A stretch of DNA of 9,983 bases from Flavobacterium sp. GTDB taxonomy: Bacteria; Bacteroidota; Bacteroidia; Flavobacteriales; Flavobacteriaceae. This document shows, piece by piece, positions 1-7,008 of the stretch (positions within the stretch are counted from its first letter, which is position 1; each line of letters begins with the position of its first letter). The notes below the pieces were generated by a model that was given only the letters and a program-made list of their open reading frames with translations, did no database searches and was not told the DNA's origin. Position numbers and translations under genes: made by a program. Location: the NCBI GenBank assembly GCA_004296145.1, contig SEBM01000106.1, positions 1-9,983 of the forward strand. The letters are read 5' to 3'.

Positions 1-761
1 GTATGCTGTATGATTTTTTGCCAGAAACGAAGAAAATAAAAATTGATAATTTTCAAGAAATAACCGGAAAAGGAATTTTGGCTTTCGCCGAAAACAAAGA
101 AATTAAAATGGGTTCCGGAAAATTTGTTGAAAGCCCGATTTTAGATTTAGAAATTGAAAAAACATCGCTTCATATAAAAATAGATGCTGTTTATTACGGA
201 AAATTTGTATTTGAAAATCAATATAGAGAAGGCTTAGAAAAGCTATTTATCTCGCTAAGTAAAGACTATCAAATAAAAGTGCTTTCAGGAGATAATGATG
301 GCGAAAGGGAAAATTTAGAAGCCATTTTGCCAAAAGGAACAGAGCTGATATTTAATCAGAAACCAGAACAGAAACTTGATTTCATAAAGAAACTTCAGGA
401 AAAAGGTCAAAATGTAATGATGGTCGGAGATGGTTTAAATGATGCCGGAGCATTAGCACAAAGCAACGTGGGTATCTCCATCTCGGAAAATGTCAATGTT
501 TTCTCTCCGGCTTGTGATGCTATTTTGGATGCAGGCGAATTTTCGCATCTCAGTTATTTTTTAAAATTATCTCACAAAGCGATTTTTATTATCAAAATGA
601 GTTTTGCTTTGTCATTGCTGTACAACGTTATTGGACTTTCATTTGCAGTCTCAGGAAACCTTCTTCCTCTGGTTGCTGCTATTATTATGCCTTTGAGTAC
701 GATAACTATTGTAAGTTTTGTTACGTTGATGTCTAACTATTTCAGTAAGAGAGATTTATAG
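1..761 (+). CDS. ccoI: CcoI/CopA-type copper-translocating P-type ATPase, C-terminal part (5' end outside window)
   Basis: This is the C-terminal third of a heavy-metal (P1B) ATPase; the frame is open to the window edge, so the gene starts upstream. Counting from the first Met (base 3), I see the nucleotide-domain TGKG at 21-24, the SGDND hinge motif at 95-99, and the P-domain magnesium motif GDGLNDAGAL at 142-151. Two final membrane helices follow, at about 192-215 and 219-243, the first carrying YN (207-208). The phosphorylated DKTGT, the CPC motif and any N-terminal metal-binding domain would lie upstream and cannot be checked. Family knowledge: CcoI/FixI (CopA2-like) pumps Cu(I) across the inner membrane for the CuB centre of cbb3 oxidase. 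The cco genes directly downstream support this over a detoxifying CopA, but a hairpin with a T-run and a new promoter suggest they form a separate transcript. Confidence 0.9.
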   Translation, partial: MLYDFLPETKKIKIDNFQEITGKGILAFAENKEIKMGSGKFVESPILDLEIEKTSLHIKIDAVYYGKFVFENQYREGLEKLFISLSKDYQIKVLSGDNDGERENLEAILPKGTELIFNQKPEQKLDFIKKLQEKGQNVMMVGDGLNDAGALAQSNVGISISENVNVFSPACDAILDAGEFSHLSYFLKLSHKAIFIIKMSFALSLLYNVIGLSFAVSGNLLPLVAAIIMPLSTITIVSFVTLMSNYFSKRDL

Positions 762-795
762 TCTTAAGTATCAGACTTTTTAAGATTTTTTTTTT
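760..795 (+). terminator. Terminator-like hairpin and T-run after ccoI
   Basis: TCTTAA (762-767) pairs with TTAAGA (780-785), followed directly by ten T residues (786-795). An alternative stem AGTCT/AGACT (760-764 with 773-777) is followed by TTTT. Both are short and A/T-rich, so termination may be partial. The position right after the ccoI stop and before the ccoS promoter fits an end to the ccoI transcript. Confidence 0.55.
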
Positions 796-816
796 AATTT
801 TATCATTCTTCTCTAT

Positions 817-832
817 CATGATAATTATCATG
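817..832. promoter_or_regulatory. FNR-type operator upstream of ccoS
   Basis: CATGATAATTATCATG is a perfect 16-bp palindrome. Its core TGAT-N4-ATCA matches the FNR/CRP-family site pattern. It lies between the ccoI terminator and the ccoS -7 box, centred at 824.5, about 41-42 bp before the expected transcription start; that is the classic class II activator position. The binding protein is inferred; no regulator gene is in the window. A near copy precedes hemN. Confidence 0.75.
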
Positions 833-853
833 TTTTATTCGCCTGTAACCTAA

Positions 854-861
854 TAATTTTG
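854..861 (+). promoter_or_regulatory. Bacteroidota-type -7 promoter box for the ccoS-ccoNO-ccoQ-ccoP operon
   Basis: TAATTTTG fits the Bacteroidota -7 consensus TAnnTTTG exactly. It begins 22 bp after the 14-bp dyad ATGATAATTATCAT. Transcription should start near 866, leaving a leader of about 14 nt before the ccoS ATG at 880. No convincing -33 TTTG is present at the expected distance, in keeping with a promoter that depends on an activator. Confidence 0.65.
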
Positions 862-879
862 TTAACATAAATTAAGGGT

Positions 880-1071
880 ATGAGTGTCATTTATCTATTA
901 ATCTCAGTTAGTATTTTCGTTGCAATAGGTTTCTTTATTGCCTTCATTATTGCTGTAAAATCAGGACAGTATGATGATGATTATACGCCTTCAGTCAGAA
1001 TGCTTTTTGACGATGAAACCAAATTTACCTCTCAAGACAATAAATCAAAAACAGAAGAAAAACAAGTATAA
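880..1071 (+). CDS. ccoS: CcoS, cbb3-type oxidase assembly protein
   Basis: A 63-residue protein with one N-terminal membrane helix (about 3-26) followed by the signature SGQYDDDYTPSVRMLFDD at 28-45, which is diagnostic for CcoS/FixS; the tail is polar and lysine-rich. Family knowledge: CcoS is needed to obtain active cbb3 oxidase with its full set of heme and copper cofactors; its mechanism is not settled. It is the first gene after the FNR-type promoter and its stop is 2 bp before the ccoNO start, so the two are probably translated from one message. The start is the only ATG that gives a full helix, and it lies about 14 nt from the predicted transcription start. Length is normal for the family. 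Confidence 0.93.
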   Translation: MSVIYLLISVSIFVAIGFFIAFIIAVKSGQYDDDYTPSVRMLFDDETKFTSQDNKSKTEEKQV

Positions 1072-1073
1072 TT

Positions 1074-3257
1074 ATGGAAATGGAACAGTTTTATTACGAC
1101 AACAAAATTGTAAAAAAGTTCATTTACGCCACCATCCTTTTTGGGGTCGTGGGTATGTTAGTGGGACTGACCCTGGCGGTTATGTACCTTTTTCCCAACA
1201 TCACAGATGGGATCTCGTGGCTAAGTTATGGCCGGTTAAGGCCGTTGCACACCAATGCAGTAATTTTTGCCTTTGTAGGTAACGCTTTTTTTGCGGGTAT
1301 GTATTACTCAATGCAAAGATTGCTAAAAGCCAGAATGTTCAGTGATTTTTTAAGTAACCTTCACTTCTGGGGCTGGCAGCTTATTATTGTGGCGGCAGCG
1401 ATTACTTTGCCTTTAGGTTATACATCATCAAAAGAATATGCCGAACTGGAATGGCCTATAGATATTGCAATTGCATTAATTTGGGTTGTAATGGGGATCA
1501 ACATGATTGGTACAATGTTACGTCGTAGAGAACGCCATTTATATGTAGCAATATGGTTTTATCTGGCAACATTTGTAACCGTTGCAGTATTGCATATTTT
1601 TAATAATATCGAAATTCCTGTTTCTGCACTAAAAAGTTATTCTGTTTACGCAGGTGTACAAGATGCTTTGGTACAATGGTGGTACGGGCATAATGCTGTG
1701 GCATTTTTCCTGACGACTCCATTTTTAGGTTTAATGTATTATTTTGTTCCAAAAATAGCCAACAGACCAGTTTACTCTTATCGTTTGTCTATCATTCACT
1801 TTTGGTCTTTAATTTTTATTTACATCTGGGCAGGACCACACCACTTATTATATTCAGCTTTGCCAAACTGGGCGCAGAATCTAGGTGTAGCATTTTCTGT
1901 AATGCTTATCGCCCCATCCTGGGGAGGTATGATCAACGGACTTTTGACTTTAAGAGGTGCGTGGGACAAAGTTCGTGAAGAACCTGTTTTAAAATTCTTC
2001 GTAGTAGCCATTACCGGATACGGAATGGCAACTTTTGAAGGACCAATGTTGTCACTTAAAAATGTAAATGCTATCGCACACTATACAGACTGGATCGTTG
2101 CACACGTGCACGTTGGAGCTCTTGCATGGAACGGATTTATGTCATTTGGTATTATTTACTGGTTGATTCCAAGAATGACAAAAAGCAATTTATTTTCTAA
2201 AAAATTAGCCAATTTCCATTTCTGGATCGGAACTTTAGGAATTATATTATACACAGTGCCATTATATGTAGCCGGTTTTCTTCAGGCTTCAATGTGGAAA
2301 CAATTTAATCCGGACGGAACTTTAACATACGGAAATTTCCTTGAGACAGTTACGCAGATTATGCCAATGTATTGGATGAGAGCTATTGGTGGTTCTTTAT
2401 ATCTTGTAGGTATGCTGACGTTGGTTTACAATATCATCATGACGGTAAAAGTTGGTGAAACAATCGAAGATGAATTAGCACAAGCTCCTGCATTACAAAG
2501 AATCAGCAGTAACAGAGTAAGAGGAGAAAAATTCCACTCCTGGTTAGAAAGAAAACCAATTCAATTAACAATTCTGGCTACAATTGCGATTTTGATCGGA
2601 GGCGTTATTCAGATTGTACCAACAATTATGGTAAAATCAAACATTCCGACTATTAGCAGTGTAAAACCTTATACACCTTTAGAATTAGAAGGTCGTGATT
2701 TATACATTCGTGAAGGTTGTGTAGGCTGTCACTCACAATCAGTACGTCCGTTTAGAAGTGAAGTTGAACGTTATGGACCGCAATCAAAAGCAGGTGAATT
2801 TGTGTACGATCACCCATTCCTTTGGGGATCAAAACGTACAGGTCCGGATTTATTAAGAGTCGGAGGGAAGTATAATGACAACTGGCACTTTAATCACTTC
2901 TGGAGTCCGCAGAGTATTTCTGCAGGTTCAATTATGCCAGGATATAAATGGTTATTTGATAATAAACCAATGGACACTTCATTAATAGAAACTAAAATGA
3001 AAGCAATGGTTTCACTTGGAGTTCCTTACACAGATGCTGATGTTTCAAATGCACAAAAAACTTTAAGAACGCAGGCAATTGCAATAGAAAAAAGTTTAGA
3101 AAATGATCCTGATTTTGTAAAAAGTTATGAGGACAGCAGAAAAAAAGCAGTAGCAAAAGGTGAAAAATTCATTCCGATGAATGAAAGAGAAATCGTTGCA
3201 TTAATTGCTTATATCCAGAGACTTGGAACAGATATAAAAGTTAAAGAAACTAAATAG
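1074..3257 (+). CDS. ccoNO: cbb3-type cytochrome c oxidase, fused subunits I and II (CcoN-CcoO)
   Basis: A 727-residue fusion of the catalytic subunit and the mono-heme c subunit. CcoN part (about 1-460): low-spin heme b ligands H59 and H346, high-spin heme b3 ligand H344, CuB ligands H206, H256 and H257, and the Tyr at 250 expected to cross-link to H206; all sit in the family motifs (RLRPLH, WYGHNAV, GPHH, AHVHVG). A linker with an extra helix (about 495-517) leads to CcoO (about 530-727): heme c site CVGCH at 549-553, SVRPFRSEVERYG after it, and the probable axial Met of SIMPGY at 621. It reduces oxygen to water with high affinity and conserves energy by proton pumping, in the inner membrane with the heme c outside. 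The separate CcoN and CcoO genes of Proteobacteria are joined here in frame with no stop. A second ATG two codons in (1080) is an alternative start. Bases 1141-1260 are unusually GC-rich. Confidence 0.96.
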   Translation: MEMEQFYYDNKIVKKFIYATILFGVVGMLVGLTLAVMYLFPNITDGISWLSYGRLRPLHTNAVIFAFVGNAFFAGMYYSMQRLLKARMFSDFLSNLHFWGWQLIIVAAAITLPLGYTSSKEYAELEWPIDIAIALIWVVMGINMIGTMLRRRERHLYVAIWFYLATFVTVAVLHIFNNIEIPVSALKSYSVYAGVQDALVQWWYGHNAVAFFLTTPFLGLMYYFVPKIANRPVYSYRLSIIHFWSLIFIYIWAGPHHLLYSALPNWAQNLGVAFSVMLIAPSWGGMINGLLTLRGAWDKVREEPVLKFFVVAITGYGMATFEGPMLSLKNVNAIAHYTDWIVAHVHVGALAWNGFMSFGIIYWLIPRMTKSNLFSKKLANFHFWIGTLGIILYTVPLYVAGFLQASMWKQFNPDGTLTYGNFLETVTQIMPMYWMRAIGGSLYLVGMLTLVYNIIMTVKVGETIEDELAQAPALQRISSNRVRGEKFHSWLERKPIQLTILATIAILIGGVIQIVPTIMVKSNIPTISSVKPYTPLELEGRDLYIREGCVGCHSQSVRPFRSEVERYGPQSKAGEFVYDHPFLWGSKRTGPDLLRVGGKYNDNWHFNHFWSPQSISAGSIMPGYKWLFDNKPMDTSLIETKMKAMVSLGVPYTDADVSNAQKTLRTQAIAIEKSLENDPDFVKSYEDSRKKAVAKGEKFIPMNEREIVALIAYIQRLGTDIKVKETK

Positions 3258-3265
3258 TCAGCATT

Positions 3266-3460
3266 ATGTTCGAACAAATTAAACACAATATGGAAACGAT
3301 ATCGGGTATAGAAATTTACCCGATACTTTCTCTCCTTATATTCTTTTTTTTCTTTGTAGGATTAGCCTTTTGGGTGTTTTCGTATAAAAAAGACAAGATT
3401 AGAGAAATGAGCGAAATTCCTTTGGAAGAAGGGCTTATTATAACTTCAAAAGATAATTAA
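3266..3460 (+). CDS. ccoQ: CcoQ/FixQ-like small subunit of cbb3 oxidase
   Basis: A 64-residue protein with one strongly hydrophobic helix (about 18-39, including a run of Phe), then a basic stretch KKDKIR (41-46) and a short acidic tail. The positive residues after the helix place the C-terminus in the cytoplasm. Size, topology and position between ccoNO and ccoP identify it as CcoQ, which stabilises the assembled oxidase in other bacteria; the sequence itself is weakly conserved, so synteny is the main support. The start at 3266 is preferred, 8 bp after the ccoNO stop; an internal ATG at 3290 (residue 9) is the alternative. The gene carries a 9-bp-stem inverted repeat (3300-3325) and a T8 run (3344-3351). 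It ends 1 bp before ccoP. Confidence 0.85.
   Translation: MFEQIKHNMETISGIEIYPILSLLIFFFFFVGLAFWVFSYKKDKIREMSEIPLEEGLIITSKDN
3300..3325 (+). repeat. Inverted repeat (hairpin) within the 5' end of ccoQ
   Basis: TATCGGGTA (3300-3308) is the exact reverse complement of TACCCGATA (3317-3325), leaving an 8-nt loop. The RNA hairpin would form inside codons 12-20 of ccoQ, about 40 nt after the ccoNO stop. It could act as an mRNA-processing or stability element, or be a chance result of codon choice. Confidence 0.6.
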
Positions 3461-3461
3461 T

Positions 3462-4397
3462 ATGAAAAAGTTTTTTCCAGTATATCTGAGAGTCCCAGTG
3501 ATTTTCTTCATTGTCTTCGCTTTAATGGAATACTTTATTGATTCAGGTGACAGACCTGCATTTGTAAAATACCCAATGTTAGCAGTTTTTTTAGTTGTCT
3601 TTTTATTCGTTTTAATAGCAATAGAAATTACATTAAACGCCGTAAACCGTGTGATGTATCAATTAATGTCGCCAGAAGAAAAAGCTAAATTAGAACATGA
3701 AAACAGTTTAAGTTTTAATGAAAGCGAATGGTACAAAAATCTAATGCAGAAACTGACCAAAACGCAGCCTATAGAAAGAGAAGGTGATTTGCTTATGGAT
3801 CATGATTATGATGGAATTAAAGAACTTGATAATAATCTGCCGCCTTGGTGGGTGTATTTATTCTATATCTGTATCATTTTTGGAGTTATTTATGTTGCTA
3901 GATATGAATTGTTTGGCGGAAATGATCAGGAAACTGAGCTAAAAATGGAAATGGCTCAGGCAAAAACAGATGTTGAAGAATATCTAAAAACGGCACCAGA
4001 TTTAATGGATGAAAAAACAGTTGTTCTATTAACAGATGAAGCCGATTTGGCAGCAGGGAAAGAAATCTTTACAACAAACTGTGCTGCCTGTCACCGTGCG
4101 GATGCCGGGGGACAAATCGGACCAAATTTAACAGACGATCACTGGATTTTAGGCGGAGGAATTAAAAACTTATTCCACACAATTACTAATGGAGGACGAG
4201 ACGGTAAAGGAATGATTTCCTGGAAAGGAACTTTAAAACCAAAAGAAATTCAGAAAGTAGCAAGTTATATTTTGTCATTACAAGGCAGCAATCCAAAAGA
4301 TCCAAAAGCACCGGATGGTGAGATTTGGGTAGATGAAAGCGCTCCAAAAAATGATGCTGCAGCAAAAAAAGGTGCAGATAGTACACAAGTAAAATAA
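3462..4397 (+). CDS. ccoP: cbb3-type cytochrome c oxidase subunit III (CcoP), mono-heme form
   Basis: A 311-residue membrane-anchored c-type cytochrome. Two hydrophobic segments (about 11-26 and 38-60) come before the hallmark FixP_N region: YDGIKELDNNLPPWW (116-130) and its helix (about 128-147). A heme c domain follows, with CAACH at 207-211, GPNL at 220-223 and a probable axial Met at 251 in GMISW. Only one CxxCH is present, whereas the proteobacterial CcoP I know binds two hemes c. After about residue 275 the tail is Lys/Asp/Pro/Ala-rich and probably disordered. CcoP passes electrons from the periplasmic donor to CcoO. It starts 1 bp after the ccoQ stop. The identification is firm; that a single heme suffices is inferred from the intact surrounding motifs. 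Confidence 0.93.
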   Translation: MKKFFPVYLRVPVIFFIVFALMEYFIDSGDRPAFVKYPMLAVFLVVFLFVLIAIEITLNAVNRVMYQLMSPEEKAKLEHENSLSFNESEWYKNLMQKLTKTQPIEREGDLLMDHDYDGIKELDNNLPPWWVYLFYICIIFGVIYVARYELFGGNDQETELKMEMAQAKTDVEEYLKTAPDLMDEKTVVLLTDEADLAAGKEIFTTNCAACHRADAGGQIGPNLTDDHWILGGGIKNLFHTITNGGRDGKGMISWKGTLKPKEIQKVASYILSLQGSNPKDPKAPDGEIWVDESAPKNDAAAKKGADSTQVK

Positions 4398-4410
4398 TAC
4401 CAATAATACC
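4393..4410 (+). repeat. Tandem 9-bp repeat at the ccoP-ccoG junction
   Basis: AATAATACC occurs twice in direct tandem (4393-4401 and 4402-4410), covering the ccoP stop codon and most of the 18-bp gap to ccoG. A copy-number change by slippage would alter the spacing before the ccoG start. It may be no more than a chance duplication. Confidence 0.5.
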
Positions 4411-4415
4411 ATATC

Positions 4416-5834
4416 ATGTCAAATTTACCAGACGAAGCATTTAGAGATACCATCGGAACAATTGATGAAGGTGGTAAAAGGAAATTTATTTTTCCAAAGA
4501 AACCGTCTGGTAAATTTTATAATTATAGAAAGCTGGTCAGTTATGTATTACTGGCTATTCTGGTCGCAAATCCATTTATAAAAGTCAACGGAAATCAATT
4601 TATGATGTTCAATATTCTCGAACGTCGATTTAATATTTTTGGATTTCCTTTTTGGCCCCAGGACTTTTATCTTTTTGTGATATCAATGCTCGTAGGAGTT
4701 GTTTTTATCATATTGTTCACAGTTGTTTTTGGAAGAATTTTTTGTGGATGGATTTGCCCCCAGACTATATTTTTAGAAATGGTTTTCCGTCGAATAGAAT
4801 ACTGGATCGACGGTGATCGCGGTTCTCAGCTGCGATTGTCTAAGCAGGAATGGAATTCTGAAAAGATTAGAAAAAGAGTTCTGAAATGGATTATATTTTT
4901 CCTGATTTCTTTTGGTATTGCCAATGTCTTCTTAGCTTATTTGGTTGGAAGTGATCAATTGTTCTTAATGATTGAAGAAGGACCAATTGCACAATCAAGT
5001 AATTTTATTTCGTTATTAATTTTTACAGGCGTTTTTTACTTTGTCTTTGTATGGTTTCGTGAGCAGGTTTGTATTATTGCCTGTCCTTACGGACGTTTAC
5101 AAGGTGTTCTTTTAGATAATAAATCCATCAATGTTGCTTATGATTTTGTTCGTGGAGAAAAAGAATTAGGACGCGCAAAATTTAGTAAAAAGGAAGACAG
5201 GACTTTATCAGGAAAAGGTGATTGTATCGATTGTCATCAATGTGTACATGTTTGTCCGATGGGAATTGACATTAGAAACGGAACACAGTTAGAATGTACA
5301 AACTGTACCGCGTGCATTGACGAATGTGACCATATAATGGATTCTGTAGGTTTGCCAAGAGGCCTTATACGTTATGCTTCTGAAGACGAAATCGAGAAAA
5401 AAGCACCTTTTAAGTTTACTGCCAGAATGAAAGGCTACACAGCAGTTCTGTTTATTTTATTAAGTGTTTTTGTCGGAATGTTATTTTTAAGAAACGATGT
5501 TCAGGCTATTGTCTTGCGATTGCCGGGACAGCTTTTTCAACATAAAGGAGATAAAATCAGTAATGTATATACTTATAAAATTGTCAATAAAACAATGAAA
5601 GATTTTCAGGATATACATTTTGAATTAATCGATCAAAAAGGAAGTATTAAAAATGTAGGTAATACTCATTTTAAAGTTATTAAGGAAGGAATCTCACAAG
5701 GAACTTTATTTATAGAAATAGATCAGGCATTGCTGGAAAGTGATAAAACTAAAGTGAAAATTGGAATTTATAACGGAAAAAATCTGATTGAAACTACCAC
5801 AACAAACTTTTTAGGACCAAGAAGTTTTAACTAA
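4416..5834 (+). CDS. ccoG: CcoG/FixG-type membrane iron-sulfur protein of cbb3 oxidase assembly
   Basis: A 472-residue polyferredoxin-type membrane protein. A helix at about 38-53 is followed by helices at about 84-105, 157-178 and 197-214. Two membrane-proximal Cys pairs are visible (CGWIC 110-114; CIIAC 219-223), then two [4Fe-4S] sites of ferredoxin type: C270, C273, C276, C280P and C294, C297, C300, C304. A final helix (about 339-358) leads to an outer immunoglobulin-like FixG_C domain (about 375-470). Family knowledge: CcoG has been reported to reduce Cu(II) to Cu(I) for the cbb3 copper-delivery route, working with the CcoI ATPase. Length is normal. It lies 18 bp after ccoP and 11 bp before ccoH. 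A 14-bp inverted repeat lies within its first 34 codons and may affect expression. Confidence 0.95.
   Translation: MSNLPDEAFRDTIGTIDEGGKRKFIFPKKPSGKFYNYRKLVSYVLLAILVANPFIKVNGNQFMMFNILERRFNIFGFPFWPQDFYLFVISMLVGVVFIILFTVVFGRIFCGWICPQTIFLEMVFRRIEYWIDGDRGSQLRLSKQEWNSEKIRKRVLKWIIFFLISFGIANVFLAYLVGSDQLFLMIEEGPIAQSSNFISLLIFTGVFYFVFVWFREQVCIIACPYGRLQGVLLDNKSINVAYDFVRGEKELGRAKFSKKEDRTLSGKGDCIDCHQCVHVCPMGIDIRNGTQLECTNCTACIDECDHIMDSVGLPRGLIRYASEDEIEKKAPFKFTARMKGYTAVLFILLSVFVGMLFLRNDVQAIVLRLPGQLFQHKGDKISNVYTYKIVNKTMKDFQDIHFELIDQKGSIKNVGNTHFKVIKEGISQGTLFIEIDQALLESDKTKVKIGIYNGKNLIETTTTNFLGPRSFN
4421..4517 (+). repeat. 14-bp perfect inverted repeat around the 5' end of ccoG
   Basis: AAATTTACCAGACG (4421-4434) is the exact reverse complement of CGTCTGGTAAATTT (4504-4517). 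The left arm begins 2 nt after the ccoG ATG (codons 2-7) and the right arm covers codons 30-34. The 69-nt loop holds a small internal hairpin GGAAA/TTTCC (4480-4484 with 4491-4495). Pairing in the mRNA would place the start codon beside a long stem. Confidence 0.7.
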
Positions 5835-5845
5835 AAAAGAACATT

Positions 5846-6298
5846 ATGAAAATCAATTGGGGAACAGGAATTGTCATAGCATTTGCATTGTTTATGACCT
5901 TTATTTTATATTTTGTTTTTGAAGTGCAATCGAATAGTAAATACGATAATGATTTGGTTGTCGAAGAATATTACAAGCACGATTCGCATTTTCAGGAAGA
6001 AATGGCACGCATTCAGAACGCACATGATTTACAGCATAAACCGCAAATTTCTTATAACAATGCCAAAGGAATAAAAATAGTTTTTCCTGTAACATTTGAA
6101 AGTGATAAAATTAAAGGAAATGTGTTACTGTACCGACCATCAAACAAAAAGTTTGATTTTGAAACCCAGATTGGCTTAACCAATTCATCTTTAATTATTC
6201 CACAAAATAAATTGGTAAAAGGACGTTGGGATGTAAATATGGAATGGCAGTACGAAGGAAAAAAGTACCTGACCAAAGAAGTAATTTATGTAAATTAA
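5846..6298 (+). CDS. ccoH: CcoH/FixH family protein
   Basis: A 150-residue protein with one N-terminal helix (about 8-26) and an outer domain. FixH-family features are EEYYKHDSHFQEEMARIQNA (40-59), the RPSNKKFD segment (97-104), and KGRWDVNMEW (125-134) near the end. Family knowledge: FixH/CcoH is tied to cbb3 assembly or stability and is often grouped with the copper-handling proteins CcoG and CcoI; its exact role is unclear. It sits 11 bp after ccoG and 6 bp before the next gene, in the usual GHIS neighbourhood, although here ccoI and ccoS come before the structural genes. No Shine-Dalgarno sequence precedes the ATG, as for its neighbours. Confidence 0.9.
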   Translation: MKINWGTGIVIAFALFMTFILYFVFEVQSNSKYDNDLVVEEYYKHDSHFQEEMARIQNAHDLQHKPQISYNNAKGIKIVFPVTFESDKIKGNVLLYRPSNKKFDFETQIGLTNSSLIIPQNKLVKGRWDVNMEWQYEGKKYLTKEVIYVN

Positions 6299-6304
6299 AC
6301 TGAT

Positions 6305-7006
6305 ATGCTTTATTCAGCTCTTATATTAGGTCTTATTAGTAGTTTACATTGTATTGGAATGTGTGGACCCATTGCCATGATGCTGCCTGTAGACCACAAA
6401 AACGAAGCAAAAAAAGTAACTCAGATTGTAACTTATCATTTAGGGAGACTTTCTGCTTATGCGACAATTGGTTTGATTTTCGGTTTGTTGGGAAGAGGAT
6501 TTTTTCTGGCCGGAATACAGCAAAAAATATCGATATTTATTGGTATAGCGATGATTGTTGTTGCTTTAACTCCGGAGAAAATATTCGCGAAGTATAACTT
6601 TTCTAAACCGATTTTTAAAATTATTTCGCAAATCAAATCAACTCTTGGAAGCCAGTTTAAGAACAGAAGTTACAAGTCTATTTTTACAATTGGTTTACTA
6701 AATGGATTTTTGCCCTGCGGAATGGTTTATGTTGCTTTGTTTGGTGCAATTGCGATGCAAAGTGCCGGTTTTGGAGTTTTATATATGCTTTTATTCGGAT
6801 TAGGAACAGTGCCATTAATGACTATAGTTGTGTATGTCAACTCATTAATAAAAATGCCTTTTAGAAATAAAATCCAAAAGGCGATTCCTTATTTTGCTGT
6901 GATTATAGGTGTTTTATTTATCTTAAGAGGTTTAGGTCTCGATATTCAATATGTTTCTCCTTCTAATATGAGTTTGATTGTTCAGCAAACACCAAATTGT
7001 CATTAA
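6305..7006 (+). CDS. DsbD_2/TauE-SafE-like membrane protein of cbb3 clusters
   Basis: A 233-residue protein with about six membrane helices. Helix 1 carries SLHCIGMCGP (13-22, with H15, C16 and C20), and a matching LLNGFLPCGM (131-140, C138) lies in the second half; the two Cys-Gly-bearing helices resemble an internal repeat as in CcdA/DsbD. A helix-poor, basic segment (about 92-125) links the halves. The protein ends in Asn-Cys-His. Automatic annotation usually calls this family a sulfite exporter, but its place at the end of cco operons suggests a job in thiol-disulfide or copper handling for oxidase maturation; this is inference. It lies 6 bp after ccoH and ends 2 bp from the end of hemN. 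I see no strong terminator after it. Confidence 0.85.
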   Translation: MLYSALILGLISSLHCIGMCGPIAMMLPVDHKNEAKKVTQIVTYHLGRLSAYATIGLIFGLLGRGFFLAGIQQKISIFIGIAMIVVALTPEKIFAKYNFSKPIFKIISQIKSTLGSQFKNRSYKSIFTIGLLNGFLPCGMVYVALFGAIAMQSAGFGVLYMLLFGLGTVPLMTIVVYVNSLIKMPFRNKIQKAIPYFAVIIGVLFILRGLGLDIQYVSPSNMSLIVQQTPNCH

Positions 7007-7008
7007 AC

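Noticed and set aside
971..1282. Open frame of 103 codons overlapping the ccoS-ccoNO junction
   Set aside because: It lies in another frame across two firmly identified genes, and its translation is low-complexity with no recognisable domain. The GC-rich patch keeps the frame open.
1820..2011. Minus-strand open frame inside ccoNO
   Set aside because: It is antisense to the heme and copper ligand region of CcoN and shows no start context or motif. The same applies to the antisense frames in ccoP (4186-4453) and ccoH (5901-6276).
3344..3351. T8 run in ccoQ as a phase-variation switch
   Set aside because: It encodes part of a Phe-rich membrane helix in an A/T-rich genome; eight T residues is not unusual here and nothing suggests variation.
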